Origin: UBA9160 sp035489755
GTDB taxonomy: Bacteria > Myxococcota_A > UBA9160
DNA length: 64,000 nucleotides
Direction: 5' to 3'
Assembly (NCBI GenBank): GCA_035489755.1
Contig: DATGZK010000038.1
Span: forward strand, 1 to 64,000
The translations under genes and the position numbers were made by a program. The first letter of the stretch is position 1; every line of letters begins with the position of its first letter. Below, piece after piece: positions 59,858 through 64,000 of the stretch. The notes beneath the pieces were generated by a model that was not told where the DNA came from, made no database searches, and saw nothing but the letters and a program-made list of their open reading frames with translations.

Positions 59858-60013
59858 CTACCGAATCGACCTCGGCGGAGTCTCGTGACCGACTTCGCGC
59901 AGCCGCCGCTCGAGAAATCGCCGCTCGGCTGCGTTCTGGACGATTCCCATCCGCTGCATCTCGTCCGGCGCGGCCTTCCCGTTGTCGGCCAAAATGAACA
60001 GGATGTACTGCAT
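59858..60013 (-). CDS. Very small ORF resembling a truncated YCII-like domain
   Basis: On the minus strand, an ATG at 60013 preceded by a strong AGGAGGAGGG opens a 51-residue frame. It starts MQYILFILADN, like YCII-related domain proteins (usually about 90-110 residues), but stops after about half that length, with a basic helix (RRFLERRLREV) at the end. It may be a real mini-protein or the remnant of a broken YCII gene. The ribosome site is the best argument for translation. Confidence 0.45.
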   Translation of the reverse strand: MQYILFILADNGKAAPDEMQRMGIVQNAAERRFLERRLREVGHETPPRSIR

Positions 60014-60283
60014 ACCCTCCTCCTGAATGTCCTCCCAAGAAGACGAGAGCCGCGCCCAAAAGCGACATTTTCACCCGGGCACCTCCTTGAGCGGACCTCG
60101 AAAGCTCCAAGCTTCGAGGGTTTGCTCACGAGATGGCGGAATGGGTTTTCCCTCCTCGCGGAAAGGAAGTTCCCACAGCGACTTCCTCACCTTCAAAATT
60201 CGCTGTGAATCCAGTGGGTTAACTTGGGCGTCTTCGCGGCATGCAACTTGCTACTCAACCCAGCGCGGGAAGGGGAGGGCTCA

Positions 60284-61018
60284 ATGCGTATGCGGCGACG
60301 TGGACTTGGACTAGGGCTTGCTCTTGCAGCGGTTCTCTTGTCCGTGGGCTCGGCGAAAGCTGCCACAATACCCTACGGACTCACGATTACGGACGGCACG
60401 CAGACCGACACCCTTGCGAACATTACGGGGCTCTACACCTACACGCCAAATTCGACTGGCGGGTCCTACGTGCTCAATGGGCCCGTGGGCCTTCAGGTGT
60501 TCATGCTCAACAGCTGGTCGTCGACCTATGCGCTTGATCCCTTCGTCACGAATAACTTCAATATCACCAACACGACGAGCAGCACGCAGACTTTCCTCGT
60601 GACCGTAACCTCACCGGTCTCCCCGGCTTTGGCGAGTCCCACACAACTGAACGGATCGATCGCTCTTGCGCTCACGAACGGGAACACGAGCTCGGGCGCG
60701 ACGCTCGGCAGTAGTGCGCCGAACGCCGTTTATACCGCCCTCATCGATGGGGGCTCGATCCAAACGCTCCTCAACAATCCATACGCGCTGAGCTGCACGG
60801 GGACAGGCTGCAGCAACTCCAGCAACACGAGCTTTGGGCCCATCTCCGGTCCGGGGGTGAACTCGTCGATCGGCATCACAATCCAGTTTACCCTGACGCC
60901 AGGCGCCTCTGCGGGCGTAACGAGCGCCTTCAACGTCGTACCCGAACCCGCGACTCTAGCGCTCGTCGGCGTCGGGGTCCTCGCCCTCGTCGCGGTTGGC
61001 CGACGCCAGAACCGCTGA
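60284..61018 (+). CDS. PEP-CTERM exported protein, Asn/Thr/Ser-rich
   Basis: This 244-residue protein has a signal peptide (residues about 1-25, ending AKA) and a beta-rich domain full of Asn, Thr and Ser (for example TNNFNITNTTSSTQTF). It ends in a clear PEP-CTERM tail: VVPEPATLALVGVGVLALVAVGRRQNR, with the VPEP motif, hydrophobic helix and basic end. GGGGAGGG lies before the ATG at 60284. It is the third PEP-CTERM protein within 4 kb. Confidence 0.88.
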   Translation: MRMRRRGLGLGLALAAVLLSVGSAKAATIPYGLTITDGTQTDTLANITGLYTYTPNSTGGSYVLNGPVGLQVFMLNSWSSTYALDPFVTNNFNITNTTSSTQTFLVTVTSPVSPALASPTQLNGSIALALTNGNTSSGATLGSSAPNAVYTALIDGGSIQTLLNNPYALSCTGTGCSNSSNTSFGPISGPGVNSSIGITIQFTLTPGASAGVTSAFNVVPEPATLALVGVGVLALVAVGRRQNR

Positions 61019-61312
61019 GCCTCGACTCGCGGAGCGAAACTTTTCCCTCTCCCCGAGGAGCTCTGTTCCTGCGCCTTTCGTAGGGTGTGCCTGCTGCTGG
61101 CTGCCGCCGCAGCTCCATCTCGGTTTGACCCACCAAACCAGATCCTGCGGGGATTGAGCGTGTGCTTCGCCGAGGCGCCCGTGGTCGATAGGGGTTTCGC
61201 CCGCGCAGCGAGCGCTCAGAGGAGACCGGTAGGGTTCAAAGTTCGGCGTCCTCTTGCGCTGTAGCGGAGGACGGGCCGGAGGCGTATTCAAAGACAGGAC
61301 AAGGAGGTGCCA

Positions 61313-61840
61313 TTGCGTTTCACGCGGTTCCTCCCGAGCACTCTCGTCTTGGCTCTTCTCATGAGCCCGAGTACCGCCTCCTCTCAGGGTCACGGTGGGG
61401 GGCATGGGGGCCACATGGGGGGAGGCCACGGCTTCCACGGCGGCAGAAGCCGAGCCTTCGGATTTCGAGGCTTCGGACACCATTTCCACGGTGCCGCGCT
61501 TTTCATCAGCCCGTTCGACCCCTTTGGATTCGGTCCAGAACCCTTCTCGACTGGAACACCAGCGGGAGCCTTCGGCTGTGAAGACGAGCTCGGTGTGCCG
61601 GGTGCCTGCTCCTTTGTTCCCCCGGGTATCGGACTCGGACTCTTGCAGACCGGCCCGGCGCTCACCGAGCAGCCCATCGTTGCGACCGGGGAGATCGATC
61701 CGACTCGGGCTCACTGGAGAGAGCCGGACCCAGGCGATTGCCCCCCCGACCAAAAGCTCCTGCGCCTTCCCGGTCAGCGACAGTGGCGCTGTGCGGATCC
61801 TCGGCTGCAGCGCGCGGATGCGTTTAAGTTCGCGCCTTAA
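61313..61840 (+). CDS. Secreted His/Gly-rich protein
   Basis: This 175-residue protein has a signal peptide (about residues 1-24, ending ASSQ) and a His/Gly-rich segment just after cleavage (GHGGGHGGHMGGGHGFHGG, about residues 26-44), then an aromatic Gly-Phe-rich middle. Four Cys occur in two groups later. The His cluster could bind metal ions. The ribosome site AAGGAGG (61301-61307) favours the TTG at 61313; a GTG at 61307 lies within it. No family is recognised. It is similar in style to the protein at 56974. Confidence 0.68.
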   Translation: MRFTRFLPSTLVLALLMSPSTASSQGHGGGHGGHMGGGHGFHGGRSRAFGFRGFGHHFHGAALFISPFDPFGFGPEPFSTGTPAGAFGCEDELGVPGACSFVPPGIGLGLLQTGPALTEQPIVATGEIDPTRAHWREPDPGDCPPDQKLLRLPGQRQWRCADPRLQRADAFKFAP

Positions 61841-62000
61841 ACGGCCCCTCGGGCGCGCAATCGAGACCTCAGTTCTGTAAGGGCTGCAGCTCGTCGGGGT
61901 TGGACTGCGCATCGCGCGGGCCGAGGCGACGTGCTCCTTGGGCGCGTCTTTCCGGCGACCCCCGGCAGGGGCCGCCCCCTCCTGCGCCGAAGGAGGGAAA

Positions 62001-62219
62001 TCAGTGCTGTCCGCGGATCCGAGGGATGCCAGGGCCATCTGAGGCCGTTCGCGAGGGATCGGGCTCGGAAACGTGGACCACAAGCACTCCGCCCTCGCCA
62101 ACAAGGCGGGGATGCCAGTGGGATTCCACGACCGACCAACCGTTCTCCTCGGCGTCTGCGCGTGCACGCGCCTTGGCCTGTTCGTGATCCACCGCCGGGT
62201 ACGCGATCGATCTCGTCAT
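62001..62219 (-). CDS. Small acidic/basic protein, unknown function
   Basis: This 72-residue protein starts at ATG 62219 with GGAG seven bases upstream. Its first half is helical and charged (AVDHEQAKARARADAEENG), followed by a VVESHWHPRLVGEGGVLVVHV hydrophobic pair of strands (shortened). I recognise no family. The frame is open further upstream, to 62456, but that part is Arg/Ser-rich and unlikely to be coding. Confidence 0.5.
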   Translation of the reverse strand: MTRSIAYPAVDHEQAKARARADAEENGWSVVESHWHPRLVGEGGVLVVHVSEPDPSRTASDGPGIPRIRGQH

Positions 62220-62544
62220 CCGGATCTCCAAATGGCCCCGTCGGGCGGCCTTCTTGGGAATCAGTCCAATCTTCGAGACCGGGAGAGCCAGGAGGGCTCC
62301 TCTGGTCTGTCGGTAGGTGTCTCGCGAAGGGTCCCGGGTGCCCGCTCGAAGCGCGGCGGTTTCCTGCGTACTCGTTGGCGAGAGGACCGAGGGCAGGGCG
62401 GAGGATCGACTGGAGGCCGAGGCCGAGCGGGGACCTGGATGGAGTACTCGGTCCAATGCGTGGCGAACCCTAAGGATGTGAGATGCTGCCGGGTGAGTGG
62501 ACCGCCCGCGCCAACCGGCCGCCTCGGACGCAGGTCGAGCCCTA
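62220..62544. other. Divergent intergenic region (325 bases)
   Basis: No gene is supported between the small minus-strand protein and hypF. Both promoters presumably lie here, and no clear operator or terminator is visible. The hypF frame is also open upstream to a GTG at 62497. Confidence 0.45.
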
Positions 62545-64000
62545 GTGGCTCGAAAAGTAAGGATACACCTCCGGGTCGAAGGCCTCGTCCAGGGCGTGGG
62601 CTTTCGGCCCTTCGTTCATGCCCTTGCCGTGCGCCTTCAGCTCGCCGGCTTCGTCGCCAATGACACGCACGGCGCGGCGATTGAAGTCGAGGGAGCCGAG
62701 GACCGCGTCTCTCAGTTTCTCGAACGCCTCATCGCTGAAGCTCCTCCCCTTTCTTCGATCGAAGAAGTGGCCACGACGCGGCTTGCTCCCACGGGAGAAG
62801 TCGGATTCGAGATCGTGGAGAGCTTGGCCGTGGGCGAAAGTCAGGTTCTGATTTCTCCCGACGTCGCCACCTGCGCGGACTGCGTCCAAGAGATCTTCGA
62901 CCCCGCGAATCGTCGCTATGGGTATCCCTTTACCAATTGCACCAACTGCGGACCGCGCTTCACCATCGTGCGAGATACTCCCTACGACCGGCCGCGCACC
63001 ACGATGGCCCAGTTTTCGATGTGTCCAGCCTGTGCCGAGGAGTACAACGACCCCTGTAACCGGCGGTTTCACGCCCAGCCGATCTGCTGCGCGGTTTGCG
63101 GTCCGAATCTAAAGCTCCTCGACCGCACAGGGCACGAGGTTGGCGGCGACCCGTTGCAGGGTGCAGCCGAGCGCCTTCGCGCGGGATGGATCGTTGCCGT
63201 GAAGGGGCTCGGGGGATACCACCTCGCCGCCGCTGCCACGAACGAAGCTGCAGTGGCAACGCTCCGCTCGCGAAAGCAGCGTCATGAGAAACCATTCGCG
63301 GTCATGGCCTCGAGTCTTGCGATGGCGCGGGATCTCGCAGAGTTCACCCCGGCCGAGGAGAGAAGCCTCGCGAGCCCGCGGCGTCCCATCGTGTTGGTGC
63401 GCCGGAAAGCTAACGCCCGGCTTGCCGGCTCGGTTGCGCCCGGGAATAGTTTCGTGGGCCTTATGCTTCCTTACACGCCACTTCATCACCTGATTTGCAA
63501 GCGCCACCCTGAAGCCTTCGTGCTGACGAGTGGCAACGTGGCCGATGAGCCCATCGTCTATTCCGATGAAGCGGCGATCGAACGCCTATCCTCGGTCGCG
63601 GACTTTTTCTTGTCTCACAACCGCCCGATTCATGTGCGTGCCGACGACAGCGTCGTGCGTGTCTTTCGCGAAAAGGAGCTTCCCATGCGGCGCTCCCGGG
63701 GCTATTGCCCGCAGCCCCTGCCGCTGCCCGGGGAGGCTCGCCGTCCGGTCCTCGCCTGCGGCGGCGAGCTCAAGAGCACGTTCTGCCTCGCGAAGGGTGG
63801 GCATGCCTTCCTGTCTCCTCACATTGGGGATCTTGAGAACTACGAAACGCTTGAGGCTTATCTGCAAGGGATCGCGCATTTCTCTCGGCTCTTCGAGGTG
63901 GCGCCGCGGCTCGTTGCCCACGATCTTCATCCCGATTATCTGTCGACGAAGTATGCCCTCACTCTGAAAGACGTGGACCTTGTGGCTGTGCAGCACCACC
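62545..64000 (+). CDS. hypF: Carbamoyltransferase HypF (partial, runs off window end)
   Basis: HypF uses carbamoyl phosphate to make the cyanide ligand of [NiFe]-hydrogenases. The first 485 of an expected 750 or so residues are visible. The acylphosphatase domain has RVEGLVQGVGFRPFVHALA (about residues 9-27). Two zinc fingers follow, C-x2-C-x18-C-x2-C, starting CADC and CPAC. The YrdC-like domain has KGLGGYHLA, SRKQRHEKPFAVM and TSGNVADEPIVYSD. The C-terminal Kae1-like domain is only beginning when the window ends (CGGELKSTFCL, SPHIGDLENYET). GTG at 62545 is the chosen start. It is the only hydrogenase-maturation gene in the window. Confidence 0.96.
   Translation, partial: MARKVRIHLRVEGLVQGVGFRPFVHALAVRLQLAGFVANDTHGAAIEVEGAEDRVSQFLERLIAEAPPLSSIEEVATTRLAPTGEVGFEIVESLAVGESQVLISPDVATCADCVQEIFDPANRRYGYPFTNCTNCGPRFTIVRDTPYDRPRTTMAQFSMCPACAEEYNDPCNRRFHAQPICCAVCGPNLKLLDRTGHEVGGDPLQGAAERLRAGWIVAVKGLGGYHLAAAATNEAAVATLRSRKQRHEKPFAVMASSLAMARDLAEFTPAEERSLASPRRPIVLVRRKANARLAGSVAPGNSFVGLMLPYTPLHHLICKRHPEAFVLTSGNVADEPIVYSDEAAIERLSSVADFFLSHNRPIHVRADDSVVRVFREKELPMRRSRGYCPQPLPLPGEARRPVLACGGELKSTFCLAKGGHAFLSPHIGDLENYETLEAYLQGIAHFSRLFEVAPRLVAHDLHPDYLSTKYALTLKDVDLVAVQHH

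Noticed and set aside
59885..60208. 107-residue plus-strand frame starting GTG
   Set aside because: No family or good ribosome site; the opposite strand has a 51-residue frame with a strong ribosome site and a YCII-like start.
62542..63072. 176-residue minus-strand frame opposite the start of hypF
   Set aside because: The plus strand encodes the acylphosphatase and zinc-finger domains of HypF without interruption.
1..64000. tRNA, rRNA, CRISPR arrays, insertion sequences, prophage genes
   Set aside because: I looked for cloverleaf-like patterns, regular direct repeats with spacers, and transposase or integrase motifs, and found none. A tRNAscan, CRISPR finder and Rfam search would be decisive.

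Overview
The window is about 64 kb of GC-rich DNA from a Gram-negative bacterium. Outer-membrane biology is clear: LpxD, an Lgt-like protein, two RND efflux systems (one with its own TolC-like channel) and outer-membrane beta-barrels. Three proteins end in PEP-CTERM sorting tails, starts are often GTG, and neighbouring genes repeatedly overlap as ATGA or GTGA. Together with a DUF1302-type barrel, a possible myxobacterial-type DUF2378 protein and crotonase/thiolase-like lipid genes, this suggests a deltaproteobacterial-type lineage (Myxococcota, Desulfobacterota or Binatota). That placement is inference. I saw no rRNA, tRNA, CRISPR array, transposase or phage gene.

Region 1 (1-7.9 kb): a CBS-domain protein, then a forward group of secreted cupredoxin, Tat-exported metallophosphoesterase, a sigma factor fused to its own RskA-type anti-sigma domain, and TatA. 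It converges on a coupled reverse operon of gluconate-dehydrogenase-subunit-3-like protein, GMC oxidoreductase and MATE transporter, preceded by a PLP-dependent ACC-deaminase-like gene. Region 2 (7.9-21.6 kb) is housekeeping: aldehyde dehydrogenase, double UspA, lpxD-rnhB-plsC-truD, cysK, a gamma-carbonic-anhydrase-like protein coupled to a TetR regulator, acyl carrier protein, DNA polymerase I whose proofreading residues are lost, and an ECF sigma/zinc anti-sigma/secreted-protein triad.

Region 3 (21.9-45.3 kb) holds lipid and envelope genes: MBL-fold hydrolase, a two-ACT-domain protein, a crotonase-SGNH hydrolase-YheT-type hydrolase operon, a TetR-controlled HAE1-type RND pump (TetR, MFP, RND), an Lgt-like protein, a second crotonase, a very large DUF1302-like barrel, a thiolase-like protein without the usual cysteine, and an OMF-MFP-RND operon of the heavy-metal type next to a YVTN beta-propeller.

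Region 4 (45.3-62.2 kb) is sparser and more accessory: a possible DUF2378 protein, a 986-residue protein ending in an M28 zinc peptidase, a SANT/Myb-like mini-protein, an S1/P1 nuclease, a di-haem peroxidase, UspA, NTF2-like and PRC-like proteins, and a three-gene operon (FtrB-like cupredoxin, Haem_bd cytochrome, outer-membrane barrel) behind a Fur-box-like palindrome. PEP-CTERM proteins, Gly/His-rich secreted proteins and small ORFs follow. The window ends inside hypF, so [NiFe]-hydrogenase maturation genes probably lie beyond it. The best candidates for something undescribed are the M28 fusion protein, the cupredoxin/haem/barrel operon and the single-chain sigma/anti-sigma factor with its Tat neighbours.
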